Source of the DNA: Laspinema palackyanum D2c
GTDB lineage: Bacteria > Cyanobacteriota > Cyanobacteriia > Cyanobacteriales > Laspinemataceae
NCBI RefSeq assembly: GCF_025370875.1
Contig: NZ_JAMXFD010000015.1
Coordinates: forward strand, 1-64,000
Reading direction: 5' to 3'
DNA: 64,000 nt
In this document: one piece after another, positions 53,674 to 63,676 of the stretch
How positions within the stretch are numbered: the stretch's first letter is position 1
Layout: each line of letters starts with the position of its first letter
The notes under the pieces: model-generated
What the model was told of the DNA's origin: nothing
Database searches by the model: none
Seen by the model: only the letters and a program-made list of their open reading frames with translations
Program-made: the position numbers and the translations under genes

Positions 53674-55002
53674 ATGATGCAGTTCAGGCAATGGGTTGTG
53701 AAAACTTTGAGACGAATCTGGCAGCAGCTTATCCGCTTGTGGAAACAGTGGTTTCGCCGATCGCCACCTCAATCGTTCCAAAAAAAGCCGGAAAACCGCG
53801 TTCGGTTCCAGACGGTCAAGGGTCCTCGTCCACACCCCCCCAAACCTCTCTCTGCGGCAGAGTATGAATTTCTCTTTTCTGAATTGCTCGATGGGGTGCA
53901 CCGAGGCTGGAGTCAAGCTCAGGTTACCCAATTTCTGGAGGAAATCGGCCCCGAATCTGCTCCCAATGTCAAGGATTTTGTCCAGGATTCTGGGATGGAA
54001 AATGCGGACAATCAGGCTTATGTGCTCTGGTTACAGCAATTTGGGACTCGTCTGCTGAATTCCCCAGTCCCCAATCAAGAATTAGCAAGGCGCATGGTTC
54101 GCTTAGGACAGTTAAACTGTGGCAAACTCTCAGCAGTAGCGGGAGAAATTGGTCAAACGTTGCTCGATCGCGAGGCAAATACCCCATCCCCATCCGCAAC
54201 TACACCCGCCTCGCCGGTTGCTTCGGAATTTACCCTAGAACACTATTTACAATTGGGACAGATTCATCTCGATCGCCGGCAATACCCATCAGCATTAACC
54301 ACCTTTGAGCAAGCGGCAACCCATTCCCCGAATCACCCAGAAGTCTTGTATGGATTAGGCTTAGTCTGTCACCGCATGGGACTGTATCAAGAGGCAGTCG
54401 CCCATTTAACGGAGGCATTAGCTCAAAACCCGGAGTTTGTGGCAGCGCTGACTCAACGGGGTTTAGCCTATAAAGCGCTAGAGGATTTAACAGCAGCAAC
54501 GGCGGATTTTGAATCAGCGGTGGGGATGAAACCGCAAACTCCCGAGGAATGCTGTGCCCGAGGTAAGGCCCTGATGCAGTTAAAGCAACCGGAGGAGGCG
54601 ATCGCCGCGTATGAGGAAGCCCTGACAACCCATCCCGAATCCCATCAAGGGTGGTATGACTGGGGCAATGTTTTTTATGACTTGCAGCGGTATGACGAGG
54701 CGATCGCTGCTTATGATAAAGCCCTGGACTTACAACCGGACTATGCTGCCGCTTGGTTTAATCGGGGGGCCGCCTTGGGGAATTTGCAGCGGTACAAAGA
54801 GGCGATCGCTGCCTTTGAGAAACTCCTAGAAATTCAGTCCCATGACTATCATGGCTGGTTGTGCCTGGGTCAAACCCTGGAACGATTACATCGAATTCCC
54901 GAGGCGATCGCGGCTTATGAACGGGCCCTACAACTGCGACCCGATGACCCCATCGCCTGGAGATATCGGAATGCCGCAATGCTGGACATGAAAAAAAGCT
55001 AG
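53674..55002 (+). CDS. TPR-repeat protein with basic N-terminus
   Basis: I start at the ATG 53674 (MMQFRQWVVKTLRRIWQQ); the open frame reaches 53608 but the extra 22 residues are arginine-rich and unlikely. The N-terminal ~35 residues are basic and amphipathic and may touch membranes. Residues ~55-160 form an unassigned helical domain (LSAAEYEFLFSELLDGVHRG). From ~205 to the end there are seven TPR units (HYLQLGQIHLDRRQYPSALT ... AIAAYERALQLRPDDPIAW). The function is unknown; TPR arrays imply protein binding. The stop TAG is inside a terminator stem. Confidence 0.85.
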   Translation: MMQFRQWVVKTLRRIWQQLIRLWKQWFRRSPPQSFQKKPENRVRFQTVKGPRPHPPKPLSAAEYEFLFSELLDGVHRGWSQAQVTQFLEEIGPESAPNVKDFVQDSGMENADNQAYVLWLQQFGTRLLNSPVPNQELARRMVRLGQLNCGKLSAVAGEIGQTLLDREANTPSPSATTPASPVASEFTLEHYLQLGQIHLDRRQYPSALTTFEQAATHSPNHPEVLYGLGLVCHRMGLYQEAVAHLTEALAQNPEFVAALTQRGLAYKALEDLTAATADFESAVGMKPQTPEECCARGKALMQLKQPEEAIAAYEEALTTHPESHQGWYDWGNVFYDLQRYDEAIAAYDKALDLQPDYAAAWFNRGAALGNLQRYKEAIAAFEKLLEIQSHDYHGWLCLGQTLERLHRIPEAIAAYERALQLRPDDPIAWRYRNAAMLDMKKS

Positions 55003-55029
55003 GACGGCGATCAGCCTAACCTAGCTTTT
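54994..55029 (+). terminator. Terminator overlapping the TPR gene stop
   Basis: AAAAGCTAGG (54994-55003) pairs with CCTAGCTTTT (55020-55029); the stem ends in TTTT. The TAG stop codon at 55000-55002 lies in the left arm. Confidence 0.75.
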
Positions 55030-55125
55030 CCCGGGATAACAGGGACCTATTATTTAACCGGACATCACCGATGAGGGCGATGCCAGGGCCGCACCCATCA
55101 CCGGAAGAATTAGGGTCATCCCGAT

Positions 55126-55533
55126 TTAACCCGTACCCTGGTTCTTATTTTCATGGGAATGGACCGGACCTGGGGGAGAATTCGGTATGCCGTGACCTTC
55201 TTGAGCATACTGTTGCCAGAGTAGCGCTAAATCGTGAGCTTGTCCCTGGAACTCTGGATGAACCTGATACATTCGTCGGGGTCTTCCCCTGCCTTCAACC
55301 TTTTTCCAGTAACCCTTAATGACTCTTTCATTTTCTAAAAATTTTAGAGCGCTGTAGAGTACCGTATCCGAAAGTCGATAGGCTGGATATTCCCGCTCTA
55401 ATTGCTGAATCAGTTCTGTGCCATAAGAGTCACCCGCCAATAATACTGAGAGAACATAACAGACGGTTAGTTCTTTATTCAGATAAAGCGGCGGAGGGTT
55501 TTGAAAAAAGTCATAGATCTCTTCAAAATTCAT
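55126..55533 (-). CDS. PadR-family transcriptional regulator
   Basis: From the ATG at 55533 (MNFEEIYDFFQNPPPLYLNK) the product is 135 aa, a winged-helix PadR protein: VCYVLSVLLAGDSYGTELIQ, then RLSDTVLYSALKFLENERVI and YWKKVEGRGRPRRMYQVHPE, the usual wing with its GRPRR turn. A start at 55656 would add 41 residues of poor composition. Related cyanobacterial PadR proteins (Pex, PedR type) affect clock or photosystem gene expression; I cannot say which this resembles more. It faces the TPR gene convergently. Confidence 0.85.
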   Translation of the reverse strand: MNFEEIYDFFQNPPPLYLNKELTVCYVLSVLLAGDSYGTELIQQLEREYPAYRLSDTVLYSALKFLENERVIKGYWKKVEGRGRPRRMYQVHPEFQGQAHDLALLWQQYAQEGHGIPNSPPGPVHSHENKNQGTG

Positions 55534-56882
55534 TTGAGTTACCCGCTGAATACCCCTTAAAATACCAATTGATACAGGAATTGACGCACTGAAAGATTGA
55601 CGTTTCGTAGCTTGCCCACTCTTTTGATGGGTGAAAAATCTACAGTTCAAAGTCAACTCAAAGTCAACCCAGATACCGTCCCGAGCGTCGGGAAGATTTG
55701 TGATTCGGTTCCCTTCGGTATAGATGCGTTGCTGAATGAATCTGCCAGAAAATCCGGTTGTTCGGCCCGATTAATGAGAATTAAGCTTCTTTTAATTCCT
55801 GAGTTAAAATCGGAGTACCGGAAGGAAGGAACTCTAAATGTCCAGGAAATTTGTATTGCAGTAATGTTTAAATAACTTCCTACAACACGGGAACCAAAGA
55901 AGCATAAAACCCGTCCATGCGCCGCACTGCGGTTCAGGCGAATTTCGTTGAGAGTTGAGCCGGAAAATTTACCGACTTAACTTGCAAAACACCCTCTCTC
56001 AAATTTTTTTATACAGACTCTTTCTGATGGGATCAGCGAAAGTCAGCACCCAAATAAAATAAATACAACTTCTGCGAACTTGACCGTGGGAACAGAAATA
56101 GTTAAAAATCATCTGCGACGGCAAGCCAGCCCTGATTTATTAGTAGTAATTTGCACCCTTGTTGATACTTAGCTAGACCGAGGGATGAATCATCAACACC
56201 TGCGATCGCTCCGGTAGGTCTGTCGTTCAGTCGGCTTAATTGACTCAGGCGGAAGATGGCTTGATTCTCCCTAACCTGAGCGCACCCTTTCTATTCCCTA
56301 GGCCGACTGGAGTAATCAATCCACAGCTCAATCAGAACCTTTTGGAGACTTAATCTGCTTCAGCTCTGGATTGTGACTCGGGGAAGGTCGGTGATGCCGC
56401 ACAACCCCGAAAGCCTACATAAAAGCTTGTAGTCATGAATCCTTGAGGTATTTTACCGCGATTTTCAAAGGAAAATCGAGTCGGCCAACCGGGACTGGGT
56501 TAACCCGGTTACCCGCGATCGCCATCTTCTCCCAGAGTTCAAGTCAAGTGTCAGGCAAACTTGACTTGAGCTGCACCCCAATTTCAAGCACGGATCATCG
56601 GATAGTGCTGACACAAATCCCTAAAAAAACCCAGATGCTTGAAATTGCCCCAAACCAATGGGGCGATCGCCTGCCGAAAAGATGCATTCTTCATGGGCTG
56701 ACGCGCATCGGTGTTTTTTTGTTCTCTATTTTTCTTTACAAGTTAATTTAAAATAAACAGGGCAAACACAGCAATTGCACCTCAATATCACCGGGCAACG
56801 GCAATCAGGAGGTGCGGTGGTCTATGATTGAGCTTTGAGCCGATCAATCTCAACGCACCAAAACGGTAACTGCGTTCTGCGT
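55534..56882. other. Long spacer (1.3 kb) without a supported gene
   Basis: Two open frames on + (55597-55875, 92 codons; 56443-56751, 102 codons) have no family resemblance and no good ribosome site. A structured-looking run lies at 56370-56435 (GACTCGGGGAAGGTCGGTGA, then CAACCCCGAAAGCC), which recalls part of a cobalamin riboswitch but lacks its conserved core. I see no tRNA. Confidence 0.35.
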
Positions 56883-57485
56883 ATGTCAAATCAAACAGAC
56901 TTAAAAGCACTTCCACCCCCCGTCCAGCGCGTCATCCCTGCCTTACGCAGAGTCGGCTGGATCAGTTTTTGGACACAGTTAGTTCTAGCAGTTGTTGCCG
57001 GACTGATTTTCTTATTTGCAATTTTGATTGAATCTCCAGGACCTCGGGAAGCAGCCAGAACCAGTAATGTCAGCATTGCTCCGGGCATCTTTTTTGCAGT
57101 TCTGGGACTGGTTTCCCTGGGACTGAGTATCTATTGGGCTTATCGCTATACTCGCCTCTCTCAACAGCTTAGTTCGGTCAATCCTAAGCTGCGCCCCCGC
57201 AGAGCAGATACCCTACAAATGGTGCGTCGGGGTTTAATGGTCAATTTAGCCGGGATGTCCTTTACCCTGATCGCGGCCGAAGCCATTGGGGGAATCCTCC
57301 TAGCCAAGGCCCTCCAGTACCAAGGAGGAGGCTCCCTGGTGACAGCGTTGCGCCCCCAAGATTTTATTCAAGCGTTGGATATTTTTGTGGTGTTGGCGAA
57401 TACGCATACGATTGTGGCCCACTTTATCGGGCTTGTTACGGGACTCTGGTTGCTCAACTGGATCGATCGCCAGACTCAAGGGTAA
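56883..57485 (+). CDS. DUF3611 membrane protein
   Basis: From the ATG at 56883 (MSNQTDLKALPPPVQRVIPA) the product is 200 aa with four membrane helices: ~25-50, ~65-90, ~115-140 and ~170-190. The pattern LRRVGWISFWTQLVLAVVAG and the end FIGLVTGLWLLNWIDR are typical of DUF3611, a family shared by cyanobacteria and plastids. Its biochemical role is unknown. A further ATG at 56835 is open but extends into non-conserved residues. Confidence 0.85.
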   Translation: MSNQTDLKALPPPVQRVIPALRRVGWISFWTQLVLAVVAGLIFLFAILIESPGPREAARTSNVSIAPGIFFAVLGLVSLGLSIYWAYRYTRLSQQLSSVNPKLRPRRADTLQMVRRGLMVNLAGMSFTLIAAEAIGGILLAKALQYQGGGSLVTALRPQDFIQALDIFVVLANTHTIVAHFIGLVTGLWLLNWIDRQTQG

Positions 57486-57540
57486 CCCTGAAACCCTCGT
57501 GGAGGGGGTTGGGTGGGGTCCAGTTTTCCGGCCTATTGGG

Positions 57541-58569
57541 TTACCAGTCGAGTGCTTCGGGTGGGGCTATCTCGGAGATAGCACAGGCGATCGCCCCGGT
57601 GGTAATCCCTGGTGTTTGCATCGGCAGCACCCCTTGATGAGAATCCCTCCCCGGGGCGGTTAACGTTGGGTCAAATTCCGGCACTGTTGGGGGAGTAGAT
57701 TGCCCATTGAGCCATCCCAGTCCCCCGATCGCCCCCGCCATGAGCGCGGTGTAGCCCACATACAGATGCAGGGGACTGACCGAAAATTCTAGGCTAAAGT
57801 CCCGATGATGCCAGGAAGGGATGGGTGCAGTCTGTTTCGGGGGAACGGGTAAGCAATTCGCCATTTTCGCCCCGTCTAAGCCTAAAACATCCCCAATTTT
57901 ATGAATAAAACTCCGCACATAAACATCTTCCGGCAGCTTGGATAGAAAGCCGTTCTCGATCGCTTCAATATGACGGCAAGGAACCAGGGTCTGTTGATGC
58001 AAATCCAGAATCGATAAGCCGAGATCGCAGCGTGCCGCTTGGAGTTCTTGGCCAATTTGAGTCAGGCGATCGGCCCATTGTTGTTGGCGGGCGATGATTT
58101 GAGCTTGTTGTTGAGCTTGCTGCTGTTTTTTGTGACGTTGAAAGGGGTTGATTCTAGCCGGTGACGACAAGGGAGAGGGATTTAGGGCGATTTCTGCTGA
58201 ATCTGAATCGCCAAGGGATTGGGAATGGCTTTCCGGTGTTCGGATGTCCTCTAATGCCTGGGACTCGTGGCGATCGCCGGGTCTGTGAGATAAGTCAAGG
58301 TCATCCATGACCCACTCAGTCTCATTCAGAGGTTCTGAATCGTCCTGAGTCGGGGAAATCCATTGCTTGAGCGTCAGCCAAATCGCTTTTTTAGCCACCG
58401 CTTGCAGCAACATAGAGGAAGCATCAGCAGACTCACCGAGTCTCTGCTTAAGGATTCCCAACGCGGTCCGATAAACTTTTGTCTGATACAGTTCCGACTC
58501 AATTTGAGTGAGGATAGCTGTCAGCTCCTCTGGAGGAAAGGTGGCTTGGGAGATGGTTTCAAGTGCCAT
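57541..58569 (-). CDS. RodZ-like HTH protein with one membrane helix
   Basis: The 342-aa protein has an N-terminal helical region (~1-75), an acidic linker, a Gln-rich coiled segment (RHKKQQQAQQQAQIIARQQQ), then an HTH_25-type helix-turn-helix (~170-240: IGQELQAARCDLGLSILDLH, HIEAIENGFLSKLPEDVYVR, SFIHKIGDVLGLD). One membrane helix follows near 270-290 (LHLYVGYTALMAGAIGGLGW). HTH plus C-terminal anchor recalls RodZ, a morphogenesis protein linked to MreB, but the N-terminal 160 residues are unlike RodZ. It is convergent with the DUF3611 gene. Confidence 0.75.
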   Translation of the reverse strand: MALETISQATFPPEELTAILTQIESELYQTKVYRTALGILKQRLGESADASSMLLQAVAKKAIWLTLKQWISPTQDDSEPLNETEWVMDDLDLSHRPGDRHESQALEDIRTPESHSQSLGDSDSAEIALNPSPLSSPARINPFQRHKKQQQAQQQAQIIARQQQWADRLTQIGQELQAARCDLGLSILDLHQQTLVPCRHIEAIENGFLSKLPEDVYVRSFIHKIGDVLGLDGAKMANCLPVPPKQTAPIPSWHHRDFSLEFSVSPLHLYVGYTALMAGAIGGLGWLNGQSTPPTVPEFDPTLTAPGRDSHQGVLPMQTPGITTGAIACAISEIAPPEALDW

Positions 58570-59128
58570 GATACTCGTTAAATCCGGGGACGTCAGTGAT
58601 GAGTAACTGAATGAAAGAACAGTTAACCCCCGCCCCTGTCTTGGCCCAAAATGTTGAGTTGAGCCAGAAATTAGACGGAGGTCTGGCTAGACAGGGATTC
58701 AGGGAGAACCTTTATCTGAGTATCTTCATTCCGGGCATTTGTAGTCGTTCCGGATGGAACGTTGCCTCCAGAGGTTACCATCAGCACCATCCAAGGGTGA
58801 GTGCACCAATGGATTCATAACCGAGTGCCGTCTGAGTCCTCAAACCTTTTCCTTCAAGAAGGGCGAGTTTCTGCTCCATCCGAGGGTGATTGCTGACTCC
58901 GAATCTGCCAAACCCTCAGAGGGCGATCGCCAGGAGTCCCACTCCAAAAAATAGAAATCGGATCAGCTACCTGCCGTGATATTCTGGTTTTGCCCTAGGA
59001 TTTGCTCTTCCTGGGTTCAGGGCAATCAAAAACCTGTACGCCTCAACCGAAATGCGGGAAGGGCGTTTTCCGGTTTTCTGATTCCGTTTTGCTCCTCGCT
59101 AGTGCTCTTTATCTTCCTATTATCTGTC
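58570..59128. other. Spacer upstream of the DUF3727 gene
   Basis: About 560 bases. Short + frames at 58611-58820 and 58754-58954 have no recognisable feature. The DUF3727 frame itself stays open upstream to 58976 but with improbable, Cys-rich sequence. No RNA gene is seen. Confidence 0.35.
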
Positions 59129-59710
59129 ATGTCCCGATCGGAATCATCAAAAGAGAATGGGCAATCCCACACTTCATCCACAATTTTGACGGATGAGTCC
59201 GGGCGATCGCTATCTTGTTACATCGAACATTCTGTAGAAGTAAACGACAATACCTACGTTTTACTCACCCCCATTGATACGCCGGTGGAAATTTTCGCAT
59301 GGCAAGCAGAGGATGAGGATGATGAACCCATTCCTATTAGTGAGGAGGAAGTCGATACTATTTTTGATACGGCTAAAGCGGTCCTCGAAGAACAAAACCT
59401 CACCCTCAAACGCACTGCAATTACTCTGACCGTTAGTGGCGAACTTCCGGAATTTACGGAAGAGGAAATCAGTGATGATGAGCTGGGTGAAGCGGCGGAA
59501 TATGAGGAACTTCAGTGGTTAGCTAGTTTTTATCATGAAGAAGCCGAGTATGCCATCTACTCGCCTTTGGATCCGGTCTTCATTTTGGCTCGCCTCAATG
59601 AAGATGGAAACCCTGAGTTACTTTCCGATGAAGAGTTACAGGAACTTGAACCGATGATGTCTACGTTAGAAGGCATGATCGAAGAACGGTTGTTTGAAGA
59701 ACTCGAATAA
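59129..59710 (+). CDS. DUF3727 acidic protein
   Basis: From ATG 59129 (MSRSESSKENGQSHTSSTIL) the product is 193 aa. It is very acidic, with the DUF3727 pattern: LTDESGRSLSCYIEHSVEVN, YVLLTPIDTPVEIFAW, then FTEEEISDDELGEAAEYEEL and a C-terminal ELEPMMSTLEGMIEERLFEE. The family is found in cyanobacteria and plants; its role is not established. The first half also recalls DUF1292-type proteins. Not clearly in an operon with mltG, 496 bases downstream. Confidence 0.85.
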   Translation: MSRSESSKENGQSHTSSTILTDESGRSLSCYIEHSVEVNDNTYVLLTPIDTPVEIFAWQAEDEDDEPIPISEEEVDTIFDTAKAVLEEQNLTLKRTAITLTVSGELPEFTEEEISDDELGEAAEYEELQWLASFYHEEAEYAIYSPLDPVFILARLNEDGNPELLSDEELQELEPMMSTLEGMIEERLFEELE

Positions 59711-60206
59711 CGAGGAAACAAGCATGGTCCTCAGTCAAACTGAGTAACCCAATTAGATGTGGGACTAGAATCAATGTTAAAGCCTGTTCAGTCCCATTTC
59801 AACAAAATTTTTAGGGGGATCAGCAGCTAAAACTAACCGAAAATCAGGGTTCGTCGGCGATCGCATTGGAGCTTCTCCACTGTGAATTTGACCGAGCATC
59901 TCGTTCGTCGTCCGCTTGATTCTTGTTGCACCAGACAGAGGCGACTCAAACTTGTAGGGAATCAGGCGCTCAGAGCTACAAAGCAGAAGATCCCTGGTTT
60001 GAAGATTACCCTCTAGCTGCATGAGTTGTCTAAGCCCTGGAAGAACATAAGACTGAATTCGCCGTCTGATGTGCAGTCTATCAATTCACAGATTACAGAC
60101 TACCCTGGAATAGATGAATGCCGCGATGAAGATCCCCTCGGGGTGATGGCGGGCGATCGCTTCTCCATCAGGGCTAGATCCCCGAAGATCGTCGCGGCAT
60201 CCCATC
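59711..60206. other. Spacer before mltG
   Basis: About 500 bases. An 81-codon frame on - (59777-60022) has plausible composition (RLVLAADPPKNFVEMG) but no ribosome site and no identifiable family; it may be a gene fragment. The remainder shows nothing recognisable. Confidence 0.35.
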
Positions 60207-61325
60207 ATGGTTGTTACAGATCACCAGAAGATGAAAGCAGCGAGTCAACGAAAAACAAATTGGTTGTTATATGTGGCGCTTATCCTCTGCGCTGCGATCG
60301 GAATCAGTGCATGGCAAGGTTGGCGATGGTGGCTATCGGCTAGTGCACCTGTAGCCGAATCCTTACCTCGGGATTCTGTTGTCCAAGACAATCGGCTGGA
60401 AATCGTGAAAATCGACCCCGGGGAACCGGGACAACTCATCGGACTTAAACTCGAAGAACAGGGTTTAATTCGGTCCGCGAATGCTTGGAATATGTGGACT
60501 CGGTGGCTATCTCGCCAAAACCCAGATGGAGGCTACAAGGCAGGAACCTACCAACTTTCTCCTGATGAGCCGATGCAGGCGATCGCCCAAAAAATCTGGA
60601 ATGGTGAAGTCATGCAGCTCAGTTTCACCATTCCTGAAGGCTGGAATTTGCGCCAAATGGCTGCCTATTTCGAGTCTCAAGGCTTTTTTACTGCTGAAGA
60701 ATTTCTCAGTGCCACTCAGGAAATTCCCTGGGCTGAATACCCCTGGCTCCCTAAAGATATCCCCCATTTAGAAGGCTTTTTATACCCGGATACTTACAAG
60801 CTTCGAGCGGATAATATCACCCCGCAAGCGATTATTCAACCCATGCTGAATCGGTTTGAACAGGTGGCTCTCCCAGTCTATCAACAACCCCAAAATCAAA
60901 CCAATCTCAGTCTCAAAGAATGGGTCACCTTAGCAAGTATTGTGGAAAAAGAGTCCGTGGTGGCATCGGAACGCCATCGCATTGCTGGTGTATTTACCAA
61001 CCGCCTCAAACAAGGGATGACTCTGGGTGCTGACCCCACTGTGGAATATGGATTAAATATCAGACAAACGGAAGATAAACCCTTAACCCTGGCCCAGGTG
61101 AACACCCCTAACCCGTACAATACTTATCTGAATGCGGGTTTACCCCCGACCCCGATCGCTGCCCCTGGAGTTGCCAGTTTAGAAGCTACTTTAGCCCCTG
61201 AAGAGACGGAATATCTCTATTTTGTGGCCCTCTATGATGGCACCCATATTTTTAGTCGCACCTTAGCTGAACATGAGGCGGCTCAAGATGCTATCTGGGA
61301 TGAGCGGGACCCGACGTTACGGTAA
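60207..61325 (+). CDS. mltG: Endolytic murein transglycosylase MltG
   Basis: The 372-aa enzyme cleaves nascent peptidoglycan glycan strands and so sets their length. One N-terminal membrane helix (WLLYVALILCAAIGISAW, ~18-36) anchors it, with the catalytic domain outside. A LysM-like part (QLIGLKLEEQGLIRSANAWN) is followed by the YceG domain: IPEGWNLRQMAAYFESQGF, then the catalytic Glu in TLASIVEKESV, and GADPTVEYGL and NAGLPPTPIAAPG. Length is normal. ATG 60231 is an alternative start. yqeG and proB follow on the same strand, and the first two are often neighbours in cyanobacteria. Confidence 0.95.
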   Translation: MVVTDHQKMKAASQRKTNWLLYVALILCAAIGISAWQGWRWWLSASAPVAESLPRDSVVQDNRLEIVKIDPGEPGQLIGLKLEEQGLIRSANAWNMWTRWLSRQNPDGGYKAGTYQLSPDEPMQAIAQKIWNGEVMQLSFTIPEGWNLRQMAAYFESQGFFTAEEFLSATQEIPWAEYPWLPKDIPHLEGFLYPDTYKLRADNITPQAIIQPMLNRFEQVALPVYQQPQNQTNLSLKEWVTLASIVEKESVVASERHRIAGVFTNRLKQGMTLGADPTVEYGLNIRQTEDKPLTLAQVNTPNPYNTYLNAGLPPTPIAAPGVASLEATLAPEETEYLYFVALYDGTHIFSRTLAEHEAAQDAIWDERDPTLR

Positions 61326-61556
61326 TATGATATTCCCCCAGTAGCCATTGGCACAGGCTACCTTGGGGGAGTTGGTGGGAATTGAGGGCGATCGCAGTAG
61401 GCTATCCAGCCTTAGTATGTCAAAATCATTCTGCGGGGAATGCAGTTTTTAGAATGCATCCTGGGGATCCGGTGCGATCGCGCTGTCAAACCAAATTATT
61501 GGGTCACGGCAGGTTCTAGGGCGGTGGTTCGTGTTAGTCAGCGAAGGTCAATTACT

Positions 61557-62081
61557 ATGTCTTGGGGAAAACTTTTAGAGCCCGATTTATTTTTAGGGGA
61601 CTCCATTTTAAGCCTGACACCAGAAGTCGTCAAAGAGTACGACCTCAAGGGTCTGGTTTTGGATGTGGATGAAACTCTCGTTCCTATTCGCCAAATTCAA
61701 GTGTCTGAGTATCTCCGGCAGTGGGTGGAACAAATTCGCCCGGTTGCTTCCCTGTGGTTGGTTAGCAATAATATCAGTGAAGCTCGCATCGGTGGCATTG
61801 CTCGCTCTTTAAATCTGCCTTACATTACAGGTGCAGCTAAACCCTCGCGGCGCAAGTTACGACAGGCGGTGACGGGGATGAATCTGCCGGTGGAAAAGGT
61901 GGGAATGGTGGGCGATCGCCTCTTTACCGATGTCCTCGCCGGTAACCGCTTGGGAATGTTTACCATTTTGGTAGAACCGATGGTGAACCCCGGGGAAATT
62001 ATGCAAACCAAGCATCCCGTGCGATCGCTGGAAGTCTGGTTATCTCAAATCCTCGGCGCTTCCCTCGCCAAGAACAAGTAA
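61557..62081 (+). CDS. YqeG family HAD-type phosphatase
   Basis: From the ATG at 61557 (MSWGKLLEPDLFLGDSILSL) the product is 174 aa, the usual YqeG size; the frame runs open to 61440 but the extra 39 residues do not look conserved. The HAD motif I is LVLDVDETLVPI with the nucleophile Asp. Motif II is SLWLVSNN, motif III Lys is in TGAAKPSRRKL and motif IV is VGMVGDRLFTDVLAG. Members are HAD IIIA phosphatases, relatives of the mitochondrial phosphatidylglycerophosphate phosphatase; the substrate here may be phosphatidylglycerol phosphate, which is inference. Confidence 0.9.
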   Translation: MSWGKLLEPDLFLGDSILSLTPEVVKEYDLKGLVLDVDETLVPIRQIQVSEYLRQWVEQIRPVASLWLVSNNISEARIGGIARSLNLPYITGAAKPSRRKLRQAVTGMNLPVEKVGMVGDRLFTDVLAGNRLGMFTILVEPMVNPGEIMQTKHPVRSLEVWLSQILGASLAKNK

Positions 62082-62235
62082 CAGGTCATTGAGCTGAATA
62101 CCCCTTGAAAAAACCCTATATAGCCCTACATATTAAAATATTGAGGCTGAGGCCAAATTATCAAGCGGCATAAAAATGAGTTTATAGGGGGCCACCTTGA
62201 GCCAGACCCTCACGATCATTCAGTTTTATAAAAAC

Positions 62236-62273
62236 AAAGCGCCTGCCTTCACGGAAATCAAGGCGGGCGCTTT
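62236..62273 (+). terminator. Hairpin between yqeG and proB
   Basis: AAAGCGCCTGCCTT (62236-62249) pairs with AAGGCGGGCGCTTT (62260-62273) with one wobble pair. It lies 155 bases after yqeG and 63 bases before proB, and probably ends the mltG-yqeG transcript. The T-run is short. Confidence 0.7.
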
Positions 62274-62335
62274 ACAATTGGATCCGGTCATCCGAGGGTA
62301 ACCCGGACTTCATCCTCAACGAGAACGCTTTTGTT

Positions 62336-63496
62336 ATGAACCTGCAAACCCTAGTCGTCAAAATTGGCACCTCTAGTCTCACTCAGGACAGCACCGGCAA
62401 CCTGGCGATCGCCACCATTGCGGCCCTCGTTGAAACCCTCAGCGCCCTCCGCCACCAAGGGCACCGCGTTATCTTAGTCTCCTCCGGTGCCGTCGGGGTC
62501 GGCTGTGCACGCCTGGGATTAAAAGAGCGTCCCCGGACGATCGCCCTCAAACAAGCAGTGGCTGCCGTCGGTCAGGGCCGCTTAATGCGGGTTTATGATG
62601 ACCTGTTTACCACCCTGCAACAGCCGATCGCCCAAGTTCTCCTCACCCGCAGCGATTTAGTCCAACGCAGTCGCTACGTTAACGCTTACAACACCTTTCA
62701 AGAATTACTGCGCCTCGGGGTCATCCCGATTGTCAACGAAAATGATACAGTAGCCACGGAAGAACTCAAATTTGGCGACAATGATACCCTCTCGGCAATG
62801 GTTGCCAGCTTAGTCGAGGCGGAATGGCTGTTTCTGATGACTGATGTCGATCGCCTCTACTCCGCAGACCCCCGCAGCAATCCTGACGCCCAACCGATTA
62901 CCCTGGTTCAACATCTCGATGAGTTGCGGCAGTTACAGGTGCAAACCGGAGGCAGTGGGACCAATTGGGGGACTGGGGGAATGATGACGAAAATAGAGGC
63001 GGCCCGCATTGCCACAGGTTCAGGGGTCCGCACGGTGATTACCTCGTCTCAATCCCCGCGCAACTTAGAGAAGATTTTGCAGGGGGAGGCGATCGGGACC
63101 CATTTTGCACCGCAAAAAAGCACCAGTAACGCCCGCAAACGCTGGCTTGCCAATGCGGTGATTCCCTCGGGTAAACTGTATTTAGATGAAGGGGCAGTCC
63201 GCGCAATCTGTCAAGGGGGAAAGTCTCTGTTAGCCGCAGGTATCCTGGAGGTGTTCGGAGAATTTGAGGCGTCGGATGCGGTGCAACTGTGCGATCGCTC
63301 GGGTCGGGAAATTGCCCGGGGACTGGTCAACTATAGCAGTGAGGAACTCGATCGCATTCGCGGACGAAAGTCCGATGAAATTCCCGAAATTTTAGGTTAT
63401 ATTGTTGCCGACACGGTAATCCACCGGGATAACTTAGTTTTAAGCCTTTCCAGTAGCGATGCCGCACAGTTGAATAAAACCGACCCCCTGCTCTGA
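62336..63496 (+). CDS. proB: Glutamate 5-kinase
   Basis: Catalyses the ATP-dependent phosphorylation of glutamate, the first step of proline synthesis. An amino-acid-kinase domain (1-~255) has KIGTSSLT (Lys9), [10 protein letters not shown], the substrate region [20 protein letters not shown] and [13 protein letters not shown]-terminal PUA domain follows (~275-365: [35 protein letters not shown]). The length of 386 aa is usual for the two-domain type. The start ATG 62336 gives [14 protein letters not shown], as in the family. proA is not in the window. Confidence 0.96.
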   Translation: MNLQTLVVKIGTSSLTQDSTGNLAIATIAALVETLSALRHQGHRVILVSSGAVGVGCARLGLKERPRTIALKQAVAAVGQGRLMRVYDDLFTTLQQPIAQVLLTRSDLVQRSRYVNAYNTFQELLRLGVIPIVNENDTVATEELKFGDNDTLSAMVASLVEAEWLFLMTDVDRLYSADPRSNPDAQPITLVQHLDELRQLQVQTGGSGTNWGTGGMMTKIEAARIATGSGVRTVITSSQSPRNLEKILQGEAIGTHFAPQKSTSNARKRWLANAVIPSGKLYLDEGAVRAICQGGKSLLAAGILEVFGEFEASDAVQLCDRSGREIARGLVNYSSEELDRIRGRKSDEIPEILGYIVADTVIHRDNLVLSLSSSDAAQLNKTDPLL

Positions 63497-63676
63497 ATTT
63501 GACAGGGTCGGAAAGTTAAAGTTAAAATGACCCCATTCATCGGATGCGGCGATTCTCATGCCGATTTGGTGGTCAATGCAACGAGAAGAACATAAGCTCA
63601 TCGGCGGTGAACCTAGGGACTTTTTCACCCCGGACCCGGAATAAAAATACTTCTACAAAACGGAAGAGAATAGACG

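Noticed and set aside
56370-56435. Possible cobalamin riboswitch
   Set aside because: Only a GGGGAAGG...CGGTGA-like stretch fits; the conserved core of the family is absent and no cobalamin gene follows.
59777-60022. An 81-codon frame on the - strand before mltG
   Set aside because: Protein-like in part, but without ribosome site or recognisable family; mentioned only in the spacer entry.
63558-63644. A 28-codon frame between proB and the last gene (MPIWWSMQREEHKLIGGEPR...)
   Set aside because: Composition is plausible for a small protein but there is no ribosome site or known family, so it is not annotated.
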